A stretch of DNA of 64,000 nucleotides from Argentina anserina (Eukaryota; Streptophyta; Magnoliopsida; Rosales; Rosaceae), in NCBI RefSeq assembly GCF_933775445.1, contig NC_065873.1:9982001-10046000 (forward strand), given 5' to 3'. A program made the translations under genes and the position numbers. The notes beneath the pieces were generated by a model. The model made no database searches, had not been told where the DNA came from, and saw only the letters and a program-made list of their open reading frames with translations. Shown in pieces: positions 25,313 through 35,744 of this stretch. Positions within the stretch are counted from its first letter, which is position 1, and each line of letters starts with the position of its first letter.

Positions 25313-25495
25313 ATGGTGATGAATTTGGAAAATGGTCGTGGACAGGGTCGAGGACGGACGATAGGTCGCGGCCGAGGTAGGGTTGCAGGCCGAGTCCGCA
25401 ATGTGGAGAACCTTTACGAGGAGGCTGCTCCACGGGCAGAACAGGTTGACCGTGCTACTGTCGTTAGAGACGACGATAGTCATGTGTTAAGTTGA
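25313..25495 (+). pseudogene. Gag N-terminal remnant, Arg/Gly-rich
   Basis: A 60-codon frame. After a short start (MVMNLEN) it has a run of Arg-Gly dipeptides (GRGQGRGRTIGRGRGRV) and then an acidic stretch. Plant chromovirus Gag proteins commonly begin with such an RG-rich basic segment thought to bind nucleic acid. The frame ends at a TGA, and the next Gag piece is in a different frame, so at least one frameshift separates them. It is the first coding remnant after the primer-binding site, as expected for gag. The identical frame appears at 35745-35927 in the truncated copy. The assignment rests on position and composition. Confidence 0.55.
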
Positions 25496-25508
25496 TCAAG
25501 GACTTTAA

Positions 25509-25640
25509 TCGTCTGTCAACGTCTTATTTCATAGAGGCCTGGATCATATGGTAGTGGACCACTGGATCGAGGACATCATAATCTACTTTGAGATGATTGA
25601 GTACCCTGAGAGAGAAGAAGATGATATCGACACTTATTAG
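25509..25640 (+). pseudogene. Gag capsid-region remnant
   Basis: Forty-three codons ending at TAG. The stretch HWIEDIIIYFEMIEYPERE resembles the core of the plant retrotransposon gag domain (Retrotrans_gag type), where a Trp-containing segment near the start leads into an amphipathic helix and a (D/E)REK-like motif. The usual remainder, including the tryptophan-rich WW segment and the CCHC zinc knuckle, is missing: the next recognisable sequence, only a few codons on, is protease. A large deletion between gag and protease is therefore likely. The same piece recurs at 35941-36072. Confidence 0.6.
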
Positions 25641-25646
25641 TGATAG

Positions 25647-25932
25647 TTCGGTAGAGGAGATGGTAGGATTGACTCCTGCATCTATGAGAAACTCTTTATG
25701 TGTCACTTCGCATTTGGAGTGTTTCTCGAATTGGAGACAATGAAAGGCTATCCTATTGTGATTGGGAGTAGAGAGTTCTCTGCTTATTTGATAGTGATTC
25801 CGGACCACACTATGATGTGATCTGAGGAATCGATTAGTTGAGGCCGCAGTACGCGGTGGTTGATTGTTTTGACATGGTGGGTTCTTTCGTAGACCCAGGG
25901 AACCAGAGTTTCGTGTCGCTGACTCGAGTCGG
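25647..25932 (+). pseudogene. Aspartic protease remnant, broken in three frames
   Basis: Part one (25647-25820) begins near IDSC, where the catalytic DSG triad appears with Gly changed to Cys, and continues to ETMKGYPIVIGSREFSAYLI, close to the C-terminal half of plant RVP_2-type proteases. Part two (from 25811, shifted frame) reads YDVI-stop-GID-stop-LRPQYAVVDC, the usual DVILGMDWL region with two stops. Part three (25885-25932, another frame) reads FRRPREPEFRVADSSR, the linker after the protease. A degraded protease-to-RT spacer follows (about 25938-26040; pieces YVVYVDMK and TDIVVMSE). The protein would have matured Gag-Pol; this copy cannot be active. Duplicate at 36079-36364. Confidence 0.75.
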
Positions 25933-26073
25933 ATAATGCCATGAGAGCTTGAGTCATAACATATGTTGTGTATGTGGATATGAAGTAGCTATCACAGACA
26001 TAGTTGTGATGTCTGAGTAAAGTGAGACGTTTCCGGAGATACTGTGTTATAACACCTATAACGAAGACGACGT

Positions 26074-26247
26074 ATGGATGAGACAAATGAATTCAAAGAC
26101 TTAATTGACTGGTGCGATCGGTTTAGAGAGGCTACAATACTCTCTGAGTTTGACATGCGATCCAGATACTGGAATGCTAACATGTCTGAGTATATAGTTC
26201 CCTATCAGGGCAGAGAACTGTCGAGGAGTCTTGATAGAGAGCGTTGA
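26074..26247 (+). pseudogene. Reverse transcriptase remnant (motif A region)
   Basis: Fifty-seven codons and a stop. The stretch DRFREATILSEFDMRSRYWN aligns by eye with the plant gypsy RT segment around the first catalytic Asp (a DLF-Q-L-GA-FSKIDLRSGYHQ pattern). The Asp is kept in EFDMRS, but the conserved GYHQ is altered to RYWN. I found neither the second catalytic motif (an (F/Y)xDD box) nor an RNase H domain afterwards, so most of RT-RNase H has been deleted or has decayed. It follows the protease linker directly, as in an intact pol. The truncated copy breaks off before this region. Confidence 0.6.
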
Positions 26248-26370
26248 CCCTATGTTGAGGGATGTTCAGTGTTTAAATGTTAAGGACTAGATTTTAGTTA
26301 TGCAACTAGTCTAAGTTGAAGCCTAACAAGGTTGAGATATTATGTTCAGGTAAGAGATGTGTAGACCATA

Positions 26371-26816
26371 GGTTGGAGGTGGTTAACGAAAATTTTCGTG
26401 ACTAGCATCTCTAACGCTATTGGTAACAGAGTGGTGGGGCGTATGATACGTCCATAAAGTGGTAATACAATTATTGAATTGAGATTCACATTTTGTCGAC
26501 GTGACATTCCAAACTTGTTTTGGTTCAACTATAGACAATTGATGTTACGCATTGTTCTTGGCTGAGCAAGAAATATAAGGTGATGGAGAAATCTCAATGT
26601 GGCGATATGAATTAATTATTCGCTAGATGAGCATTTAAATGAGAACGCTGATCTTTCAGGATTTATTTATTTTGGTGTTGGGGATTGGAACTTCACAATG
26701 CCACTGGTCCAAATGAGACGCAATGGCGGTGAAGTAACTCTATTGAAGGTAAGGTATGAGATGACCTTAGCTTATAGGTGTTTTGACGAATTTTTCGTGA
26801 CAAGCACCTTCCAACC
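26371..26816 (+). repeat. 446-bp segment with ~40-bp imperfect terminal inverted repeats
   Basis: The left end (26371-26410) begins GGTTGGAGGTGGTTAACGAA and contains TTTTCGTGACTAGC. The right end read in reverse begins GGTTGGAAGGTGCTTGTCACG and continues AAAAATTCGTC. Both ends also carry an internal near-palindrome around ACGAA/TTCGT, and weaker inverted similarity seems to continue inward. This could be an old MITE-like or foldback insertion replacing part of RT. I see no clear target-site duplication, so it may instead be a chance or rearranged inverted repeat. Confidence 0.35.
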
Positions 26817-27243
26817 GGTAAAGAAATGGTTGAGAATCAAATTTTCTTTTCAAGTGCAAGTGGTGTTAGTATGGGGGGACTTAGATGCTCTTCTTCCCTC
26901 TGTGCATCAGATTATTATTGTTGGATAAGGCGAAGTTGACTGAAGTGTTCAACAAGGGATAATTCTACGATAAAGAGTAATCAATTATATTGATGTTTGC
27001 AGAGAAGTTATGTTGGCCGAATGTGTCGGCCATGAGAGTTCTTAATGAAAGTAAAGAAACAACTGTTTAGAGTGGTGGTGTAGCAACCATTTTTGGGTTG
27101 ATTTTGAGGAGACAATAGACCCAATAACCAACTTCTGTTGTTGAATTAATTGCAGAATTTATTAGTACTACGACGGTGGGGGAAATAAATATGTTAGATG
27201 ATGCCACTGGTGCATTTGTGTGGACCATATGTCTTGCATTTGA

Positions 27244-27318
27244 GGCATGTATGAACCAGGGGGTAAAGTATGTCTCAGTTGTGGTCGTGTTGGATTTCGC
27301 GCTGTAAAGTTCGCCTGA
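27244..27318 (+). pseudogene. Possible displaced Gag zinc-knuckle remnant
   Basis: A 24-codon frame reads GKVCLSCGRVGFRAVKFA and then a stop. CxxCGxxG followed by basic residues is the pattern of a retroviral CCHC knuckle (CxxCGxxGHxxxxC). Here the His position is Phe and the last Cys position is Phe, so zinc binding would be lost. It lies downstream of RT rather than between capsid and protease, so either the element is internally rearranged, a fragment of another element was inserted, or the match is chance. Low confidence. Confidence 0.3.
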
Positions 27319-27897
27319 TTTTCATGTTCCACCGATGTGAGATAATCACCTTCTTGTCTGAACCCCAAATTGTGGCATACCACTCATGGAAGCAAGAAGT
27401 TGTAATTAATTTTCGACGGTAAGTTTGGTGAGTATGATGGGATGCGTGATGTGTCGCTCTTGTGGTGGCGGTAGAGGTTCTCTACTGCCTTGTGCGTATA
27501 TTAGTCGATTCTCTGGTGAAATTTTTGGAGAGTAATTCTTAATCCAAGGTGGTGTGCTGTGGTGGTTGTGAACTCGATGAGCTAAGATTTCCTTATCGTG
27601 TTACCAATACAAATAGGGTACTTGGGTGAGTATCATGCACGACAACTTTTTATGGTTACAATAAGATGATCTTGAAATGAGATTATTTCGTTGATTGGAA
27701 GGAATGGTAGGTTCGTTATTCTAGCGATGCATTGTGGTGAAGTCATGAAGTTATTGTCGTGATAAAGCATGTTTATTTGAAAACCACTATGTGTAATGTA
27801 AGTAGTAGGCATGTGTTAATCATTGATTTGACTCATGTTAGATGTTGAGAGTTTTGACCACGCTCAGTGGTAGGAGCTAACTCTTGACGTGAGGATA

Positions 27898-27942
27898 GTA
27901 TGTCAAATCGCAAGAGAGTGGTGAACTAGACAAAAGAGGGCG
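27898..27942 (+). pseudogene. Possible integrase zinc-domain remnant
   Basis: VCQIAREW-stop-TRQKRA resembles the end of the HHCC zinc-binding domain of plant gypsy integrases (a VCQ-VKAEHQRP-like pattern). Only the last Cys and the basic tail can be seen, and the His pair is not found. Its position about 100 bp upstream of the next integrase piece fits only if most of the catalytic core has been deleted. Confidence 0.35.
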
Positions 27943-28041
27943 TCGACGCCTCCATGCTGAAAACATCATTATGTTCGGGAGGATAATTATATTTGGAGTA
28001 GCTCACATGCGACTATTATTGTTAGGACATGTGACAAATTG

Positions 28042-28601
28042 TCTGATGGAGGAAGTTTGAGGTAACGGAAGATAGGTTGGGAGCTTGTATGCTGGATTTT
28101 AAGGTAGCTGTGAAATCATTGAGAATGATTGAGTTCGCCTACAACGACAGTTACCATTCCAGCATCGACATGGTACACTATGAGACACTTAAGGTAGACC
28201 ATGTCGATCATCTATCTATTGGGCCAAAGTTGGGTGTAGTGAGATTTGACAAGAAAGAAAAGTTGGCCGAGGTATGTTGGGCCTTTGAGATTCTCGAGAA
28301 GGTGGGAAAACTAGCGTTGCCTACTAGCATGTCGGACGTTCACAATGTCGTCTACATTTCCATGTTGAGGAAGTATGATCCTGATGTGTCGCATATGTGA
28401 TCGATCATAATACCATTGAGGTGAAGGAAAATACCATTTGTTGTCGAGCCGGTTCGTATTCTGGATAGATCCACAAAGAAGCTTCGGAGGAGAGAAGTTG
28501 AGCTAGTCAAGGTGCTGTGGAGTCACCATGATGAGGGTGACGCATCTTGGGAGCTAGAGTCAGACATGATGACCAGATATCCACAGTTATTTGTTGAGTG
28601 A
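28042..28601 (+). pseudogene. Integrase C-terminal remnant with chromodomain-like tail
   Basis: Starts with SDGGSLR (28042-28062), the decayed counterpart of the DGQ-ER motif that holds the catalytic Glu; Leu now stands there. After a frameshift the frame from 28068 reads EDRLGACMLDFK, then IEFAYNDSYHSSIDMVHYE, and then WAFEILEKVGKLALP and VVYISMLRKYDPD. All are characteristic of plant chromovirus integrase C-termini. Two TGA stops (28398, 28422) interrupt it before the tail VRILDRSTKKLRRREVELVK and VLWSHHDEGDASWELE, ending MTRYPQLFVE and TGA. That tail corresponds to the chromodomain-like end thought to target chromoviruses to heterochromatin. A GRKCRSP-type segment seems deleted after HYETL. 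It is the best-preserved coding part of the element. Confidence 0.8.
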
Positions 28602-28628
28602 GCTTGAATTTCGGGGCGAAATTCCTTT

Positions 28629-28640
28629 AAGGGGGATAGA
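28629..28640 (+). other. Polypurine tract
   Basis: AAGGGGGATAGA ends two bases before the 3' LTR start TGTAATAACCC. It follows the stretch TTTCGGGGCGAAATTCCTTT, wording common just before the 3' LTR of plant chromoviruses. It is where plus-strand synthesis would be primed. Confidence 0.88.
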
Positions 28641-28641
28641 T

Positions 28642-31600
28642 TGTAATAACCCTAGATTTTAAAACAATATGTGAATTGTTTTGAATTCTATTAAGTTTTG
28701 GAATTTCAAATAAAATGAAACTATTGTTTGCGATGTTTTGAAACGAAAAAACGGAAACGTTTTCGGAACGTTTATTAAGAAAAACGTTACGTTTCCGAAC
28801 TGAATTATCGACTTTTACTCCGTCGCTCGGTTGCGAAAACTTTCTTCACGAAAGTTGTAGAGCTCGTCGATACGAGTTCGAGAGTATGTGACGCGTTCGA
28901 ATCGGACGTCGGAGGTAAAAGTTATTAACGTCGGAAGTTAGTTTCCGATTTGGAAACTAGTATAAATAGATAATTATGGAATTAGGGTTTCCATAATCAG
29001 AAACCCTTTCTCTCTCTCTCTCTCATCCCGCCGCTCTCCCTTTCTCTCTCCCTCCCTCGCGACTCTCTCTCCCCTATCTCTCCTTCCAAGCCGGCGATTT
29101 CCCTCCAATCGCCTCCGTGCTCGACACCGCCGGTGTCACAGAGACCGCGTGACCACGACGCAGCGATCGGTAGTAGCGGCGACGCACCCCGAGCGGGGAT
29201 CGAGCAACACCGACGAAGCTTGACCTCGGGATCGTCGAGTTCGACGCGGCCGGCATCGTAGGAGCTCGGCGCCACCACCACGACCTCGCCCTTTCCTCCG
29301 CGACACGAACCTACCCACGGGGGACTCACCTCGAGCAGCGGCGCCATCGATCACCCTTCCTCCGAAACCGAGTCTCACGGCGACTTTTGGAGCTTCATCG
29401 AGGGAATCCGACGGTCCAAAACGTCGATAGAGGTAATGAATAGCTTCGAGTAATTGTTGTGATGGTTGATGATGATTGTTGGAACTTTTTGGTTGGATTT
29501 GAGGAGATCGGGGGTTGATGAACGCCGCCGCTTTAGGCGGCGCGTGTGGAAGTATGGGGTGGTGTAGGGGCGGCCTAAGGCCGGAGAGAAGGAGAGGAGA
29601 GAAAGTAGGAGAGATTCGAGGTAGCGGTGGCGTGCTACGCGCCGCGGTTAGCCTCGGCGCGTGGGCCCCACGCGCGGGCCGCCGGAGGTGGCGCGTGTGC
29701 CACACGCGCCGCCACGTGCGGCGGTGGGACAAGTTTTGACAGAAGGGTATTTTTGTAATTTACTGTGTACGGTAAAAGTAAATGTAATTTTTATTTACTG
29801 CGGTAAATGTAATTAAATTTTACCTTCGGTAAATGTAATTATAAATTACTTTCGGTAAATGTAAAAAGTAAATTGTAAAAGGGTAATTTAGTAAATTTTA
29901 TTTACTGAATTTGTATTTACATTAAATCGTACGTATACGTACAGAAATACGTATATAATATTTATACGTACAGAAATACGTATTTAATATTTATACGTAC
30001 AGAAATACGTATTAATATTTATACGTACAGAAATACGTATTAATATTATACGTACAGAAATACGTATTAATATTTATACGTACAGATAATACGTATTTAA
30101 TATTTATACGTACAGGAAATACGTATTTAATATTTATACGTACAGAAATACGTATATAATATTTATACGTACAGAAATACGTATTAATGGAGTATTGTAC
30201 AGTAACCGTGAATAGTGAACAGTGAACAGTAACTTCGTATAACCAAAATTGCTGAACAGTACCGTATATTACTGTTTTGGCATTTAAAGGTTTACGAAAC
30301 GATTCTAAATTCTTTTCTTATTCTTTTAAGGTGATCGTTAAATCGAGGAAAGGAATTAGCATCGCGAATTGAGGAATTACGCTCAAGTCAATAAGGTGAG
30401 TAAAATCTCACTGAATTACGAATCTACCCTCGCGGTGATTCAACATTTTTGCAAGTGTGTTTATTTAATGAATTACAACATGTATATAACTTAGTGGACT
30501 ACGTATATATATAGTATAATGGTAATAAATACATATATATATATATATAGTTCATTAAATTACATACTGTTATTAATTCATTAAAAATAGTCATTTCGGT
30601 GACAGAAAAATTGTGCATGTGTGATTTTAATGGTACGATATGATGTGAGATTATCGTACGTAATTTTTTTCAGGTGTTTATGAAATATGACATGTATATG
30701 ATATAGTGGACTATGTATATATTGTATAAATGGTAAATAAATACAAATATATATAGTTTGCTATATAATATACTGTTATGATTTCTATTATGATATATTG
30801 TGAAAGTTTTAAAACGTACAATATGATGAGTGATTATTGTACATGATTTTATCTCGGAAAATGTGAAATATTGTGATTTGTCTTCGGACGTGATGTGTGG
30901 TACAATATGATGTGAGATTATTGTACATGTGATTTTATCACGGAAAATGTGAAATATTGTGATTTGTCTTCGGACGTGATGTGTGGTACAATATGATGTG
31001 AGATTATTGTACATGTGAGGCAAGTCGGAACCTAGCCTTTGGCCGGGCGAAAGTTACGATACAGTTAGAGCTCTAGTCTGTCTGCCATAGTACTGCATGA
31101 GGTAACGGGTGGTTATCTGATCATGGGTACTCAGCTTGTTTTGGATGTTGGGTGGCGGGTGGTTGCCCAACATCAGCGGTATACTAAGTGAGGGGTAACG
31201 GATGTGTACCAGCGCTCATTAGATACCATTTTGTGAAAGTATTAGAGTAACCAGATGGGTTGCTCGTTTTCTCATGATTTTTCATTATACTGTGTTGATG
31301 TGGAGTTGTGTCTTTTATGAGACTTGAGTTATTTTAATATTTTACTCATACGAGCTGTAAAGCTTACCGGGTTTGTGTTGCAATCCCGGTGCACCAATTT
31401 CAATGGTGTAGGGAATACTTCCGCAGGTGCTGAGTAGTGGTGATTGAGTGACGACTCCGAAAACTCGAAGTCGATCGCATCCAGTCGTGGTGAGGTTCCA
31501 GCGTGGATTGTGTGTGAGATTTGGTGTGATTTTATTTGTGAGGTTGTTGTGAGGATTATACAATTCCATTTGTTATATGTTGAATTATCATTTGGGTTTG

Positions 31601-31746
31601 TAATAATCGGCTTGACTGAGTTATATTTTAAACTCAGATGTGATCCGCTGCGACATTAAAATGATTTCGATTTCATTGAGATTATTTTTGTGTTTAACGA
31701 TTCTAAGATTTTGAGTTTTGAAGCTCGAAATTTTAGGGTCGTTACA
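28642..31746 (+). repeat. 3' LTR of the complete element
   Basis: 3105 bp, matching the 5' LTR at a constant +6712 offset with no difference seen. It ends GTCGTTACA followed by the ATTGA target-site duplication at 31747. Its TATA box lies at 28961-28968, its TACGTA array at about 29928-30187, and its four hairpins at 30633, 30816, 30900 and 30986. Apparent identity with the 5' LTR suggests recent integration or later gene conversion. Confidence 0.95.
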
Positions 31747-31751
31747 ATTGA
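31747..31751 (+). repeat. 3' target-site duplication ATTGA
   Basis: Matches the five bases before the 5' LTR (21925-21929) and runs directly into ATTTGAGAG of the satellite D module. This confirms that the 9817-bp element is one insertion with both ends intact. Confidence 0.95.
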
Positions 31752-32361
31752 ATTTGAGAGTTTTGCAAGTGTGGGAGTGTGTTTCTTTCAAACTGAGTAT
31801 CTTTACATCGTTTGCGTATCTGTACTATTCCAATTGTGTATCTTTTCATTTCTCGTTTGAGTATCTTTCTGTAAGGCTTTCTGATGCGAGTTTCTATTGA
31901 ATTTGAGAGTTTTGCAAGTGTGGGAGTGTGTTTCTTTCAAACTGAGTATCTTTACATCGTTTGCGTATCTTTACTATTCCAATTGTGTATCTTTACATCG
32001 TTTGCGTATCTTTACTATTCCAATTGTGTATCTTTTCATTTCTCGTTTGAGTACCTTTCTGTAAGGCTTATGATGCGAGTTTCTATTGTATTTGAGAGTT
32101 TTGCAAGTGTGGGAGTGTGTTTCTTTCAAACTGAGTATCTTTACATCGTTTGCGTATCTTTACTATTCCAATTGTGTATCTTTACATCGTTTGCGTATCT
32201 TTACTATTCCAATTGTGTATCTTTACATCGTTTGCGTATCTTTACTTTTCCAATTGTGTATCTTTACATCGTTTGCGTATCTTTACTATTCCAATTGTGT
32301 ATTTTTTCATTTCTCGTTTGAGTATCTTTCTGTAAGGCTTTGTGATGCGAGTTTCTATTGA
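31747..32361 (+). repeat. Satellite island between the two retroelement copies
   Basis: 615 bp of the same satellite and orientation. It starts with the 3' target-site duplication ATTGA directly after the first element's 3' LTR. It ends with the same ATTGA directly before the LTR of the truncated copy. The first unit has the variant TATCTGTACTATTCC followed by module C, matching the unit near 17130-17260. The last ~267 bp (32095-32361) match 21663-21929 upstream of the first element base for base. Farther left the two flanks carry different unit variants. Confidence 0.96.
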
Positions 32362-35300
32362 TGTAATAACCCTAGATTTTAAAACAATATGTGAATTGTT
32401 TTGAATTCTATTAAGTTTTGGAATTTCAAATAAAATGAAACTATTGTTTGCGATGTTTTGAAACGAAAAAACGGAAACGTTTTCGGAACGTTTATTAAGA
32501 AAAACGTTACGTTTCCGAACTGAATTATCGACTTTTACTCCGTCGCTCGGTTGCGAAAACTTTCTTCACGAAAGTTGTAGAGCTCGTCGATACGAGTTCG
32601 AGAGTATGTGACGCGTTCGAATCGGACGTCGGAGGTAAAAGTTATTAACGTCGGAAGTTAGTTTCCGATTTGGAAACTAGTATAAATAGATAATTATGGA
32701 ATTAGGGTTTCCATAATCAGAAACCCTTTCTCTCTCTCTCTCTCATCCCGCCGCTCTCCCTTTCTCTCTCCCTCCCTCGCGACTCTCTCTCCCCTATCTC
32801 TCCTTCCAAGCCGGCGATTTCCCTCCAATCGCCTCCGTGCTCGACACCGCCGGTGTCACAGAGACCGCGTGACCACGACGCAGCGATCGGTAGTAGCGGC
32901 GACGCACCCCGAGCGGGGATCGAGCAACACCGACGAAGCTTGACCTCGGGATCGTCGAGTTCGACGCGGCCGGCATCGTAGGAGCTCGGCGCCACCACCA
33001 CGACCTCGCCCTTTCCTCCGCGACACGAACCTACCCACGGGGGACTCACCTCGAGCAGCGGCGCCATCGATCACCCTTCCTCCGAAACCGAGTCTCACGG
33101 CGACTTTTGGAGCTTCATCGAGGGAATCCGACGGTCCAAAACGTCGATAGAGGTAATGAATAGCTTCGAGTAATTGTTGTGATGGTTGATGATGATTGTT
33201 GGAACTTTTTGGTTGGATTTGAGGAGATCGGGGGTTGATGAACGCCGCCGCTTTAGGCGGCGCGTGTGGAAGTATGGGGTGGTGTAGGGGCGGCCTAAGG
33301 CCGGAGAGAAGGAGAGGAGAGAAAGTAGGAGAGATTCGAGGTAGCGGTGGCGTGCTACGCGCCGCGGTTAGCCTCGGCGCGTGGGCCCCACGCGCGGGCC
33401 GCCGGAGGTGGCGCGTGTGCCACACGCGCCGCCACGTGCGGCGGTGGGACAAGTTTTGACAGAAGGGTATTTTTGTAATTTACTGTGTACGGTAAAAGTA
33501 AATGTAATTTTTATTTACTGCGGTAAATGTAATTAAATTTTACCTTCGGTAAATGTAATTATAAATTACTTTCGGTAAATGTAAAAAGTAAATTGTAAAA
33601 GGGTAATTTAGTAAATTTTATTTACTGAATTTGTATTTACATTAAATCGTACGTATACGTACAGAAATACGTATATAATATTTATACGTACAGAAATACG
33701 TATTTAATATTTATACGTACAGAAATACGTATTAATATTTATACGTACAGAAATACGTATTAATATTATACGTACAGAAATACGTATTAATATTTATACG
33801 TACAGATAATACGTATTTAATATTTATACGTACAGGAAATACGTATTTAATATTTATACGTACAGAAATACGTATATAATATTTATACGTACAGAAATAC
33901 GTATTAATGGAGTATTGTACAGTAACCGTGAATAGTGAACAGTGAACAGTAACTTCGTATAACCAAAATTGCTGAACAGTACCGTATATTACTGTTTTGG
34001 CATTTAAAGGTTTACGAAACGATTCTAAATTCTTTTCTTATTCTTTTAAGGTGATCGTTAAATCGAGGAAAGGAATTAGCATCGCGAATTGAGGAATTAC
34101 GCTCAAGTCAATAAGGTGAGTAAAATCTCACTGAATTACGAATCTACCCTCGCGGTGATTCAACATTTTTGCAAGTGTGTTTATTTAATGAATTACAACA
34201 TGTATATAACTTAGTGGACTACGTATATATATAGTATAATGGTAATAAATACATATATATATATATATAGTTCATTAAATTACATACTGTTATTAATTCA
34301 TTAAAAATAGTCATTTCGGTGACAGAAAAATTGTGCATGTGTGATTTTAATGGTACGATATGATGTGAGATTATCGTACGTAATTTTTTTCAGGTGTTTA
34401 TGAAATATGACATGTATATGATATAGTGGACTATGTATATATTGTATAAATGGTAAATAAATACAAATATATATAGTTTGCTATATAATATACTGTTATG
34501 ATTTCTATTATGATATATTGTGAAAGTTTTAAAACGTACAATATGATGAGTGATTATTGTACATGATTTTATCTCGGAAAATGTGAAATATTGTGATTTG
34601 TCTTCGGACGTGATGTGTGGTACAATATGATGTGAGATTATTGTACATGTGATTTTATCACGGAAAATGTGAAATATTGTGATTTGTCTTCGGACGTGAT
34701 GTGTGGTACAATATGATGTGAGATTATTGTACATGTGAGGCAAGTCGGAACCTAGCCTTTGGCCGGGCGAAAGTTACGATACAGTTAGAGCTCTAGTCTG
34801 TCTGCCATAGTACTGCATGAGGTAACGGGTGGTTATCTGATCATGGGTACTCAGCTTGTTTTGGATGTTGGGTGGCGGGTGGTTGCCCAACATCAGCGGT
34901 ATACTAAGTGAGGGGTAACGGATGTGTACCAGCGCTCATTAGATACCATTTTGTGAAAGTATTAGAGTAACCAGATGGGTTGCTCGTTTTCTCATGATTT
35001 TTCATTATACTGTGTTGATGTGGAGTTGTGTCTTTTATGAGACTTGAGTTATTTTAATATTTTACTCATACGAGCTGTAAAGCTTACCGGGTTTGTGTTG
35101 CAATCCCGGTGCACCAATTTCAATGGTGTAGGGAATACTTCCGCAGGTGCTGAGTAGTGGTGATTGAGTGACGACTCCGAAAACTCGAAGTCGATCGCAT
35201 CCAGTCGTGGTGAGGTTCCAGCGTGGATTGTGTGTGAGATTTGGTGTGATTTTATTTGTGAGGTTGTTGTGAGGATTATACAATTCCATTTGTTATATGT

Positions 35301-35466
35301 TGAATTATCATTTGGGTTTGTAATAATCGGCTTGACTGAGTTATATTTTAAACTCAGATGTGATCCGCTGCGACATTAAAATGATTTCGATTTCATTGAG
35401 ATTATTTTTGTGTTTAACGATTCTAAGATTTTGAGTTTTGAAGCTCGAAATTTTAGGGTCGTTACA
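32362..35466 (+). repeat. LTR of the truncated copy
   Basis: 3105 bp, matching both LTRs of the complete element (offset +10432 from the first) with no difference seen. It keeps the TATA box (32681-32688), the GC-rich leader, the TACGTA array (about 33648-33907) and the four hairpins (34353, 34536, 34620, 34706). A transcript starting here would run into the gag-protease remnant and then into satellite. Confidence 0.93.
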
Positions 35467-35468
35467 GT

Positions 35469-35481
35469 TGGTATCAGAGCC
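35469..35481 (+). other. Primer-binding site of the truncated copy
   Basis: TGGTATCAGAGCC two bases after the LTR end, identical to 25037-25049. Its presence rules out reading this copy as a solo LTR. Confidence 0.93.
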
Positions 35482-35744
35482 TAAGTGCGTATTTGGCGAT
35501 TATCAATACCATCCAGGAGCGATGATCCGACTGCAGGCGGGCTCCCATCACATGCTCCTCGGTATAGATATGTTGTCGGGTACGCGAGAGTGTTAGGAGC
35601 CATACCTTATGGTTTGGTCCTGTAGAGAGTATTGTGACGATACTCCGATGATTCACCTTCTTCTGAAGTTTTATGATTGATATTGGTTGGATCTATTTTG
35701 TCGAATTCGAGACTTCACATGTATGACTGAGTGTTAATTGTTGA

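Larger units (their letters stand above)
26248..27897 (+). other. Interior stretch with no secure coding remnant
   Basis: Between the RT and integrase remnants, RNase H and the integrase N-terminus would be expected. I find only short frames broken by stops, the inverted-repeat segment 26371-26816, and a possible zinc knuckle at 27244-27318. A 76-codon plus-strand frame at 26698-26928 resembles nothing I recognise. No promoter, RNA gene or other element is evident. Confidence 0.5.
21930..31746 (+). mobile_element. Complete but coding-defective Ty3/gypsy LTR retrotransposon
   Basis: A 9817-bp element: 3105-bp LTR, 3607-bp interior, 3105-bp LTR. It has TG...CA ends, an ATTGA target-site duplication, a tRNA-iMet primer-binding site and a polypurine tract. 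Remnants occur in the order gag, protease, reverse transcriptase, integrase, which defines Ty3/gypsy. The protease and integrase tail wording and the long LTRs best fit a chromovirus of the Tekay/Del type, inferred from memory of the family. The interior is shorter than I would expect for an autonomous relative and carries many stops, frameshifts and deletions, so it cannot encode its own proteins. The two LTRs nevertheless look identical, so it probably moved recently using proteins from another element. Confidence 0.93.

Noticed and set aside
26698..26928. 76-codon plus-strand frame as a separate gene
   Set aside because: No recognisable domain. It overlaps the right end of the inverted-repeat segment and lies within the decayed interior.
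32362..35466. Solo LTR left by LTR-LTR recombination
   Set aside because: The LTR is followed by the primer-binding site and 985 bp of the interior, and there is no ATTGA duplication at its 3' end.
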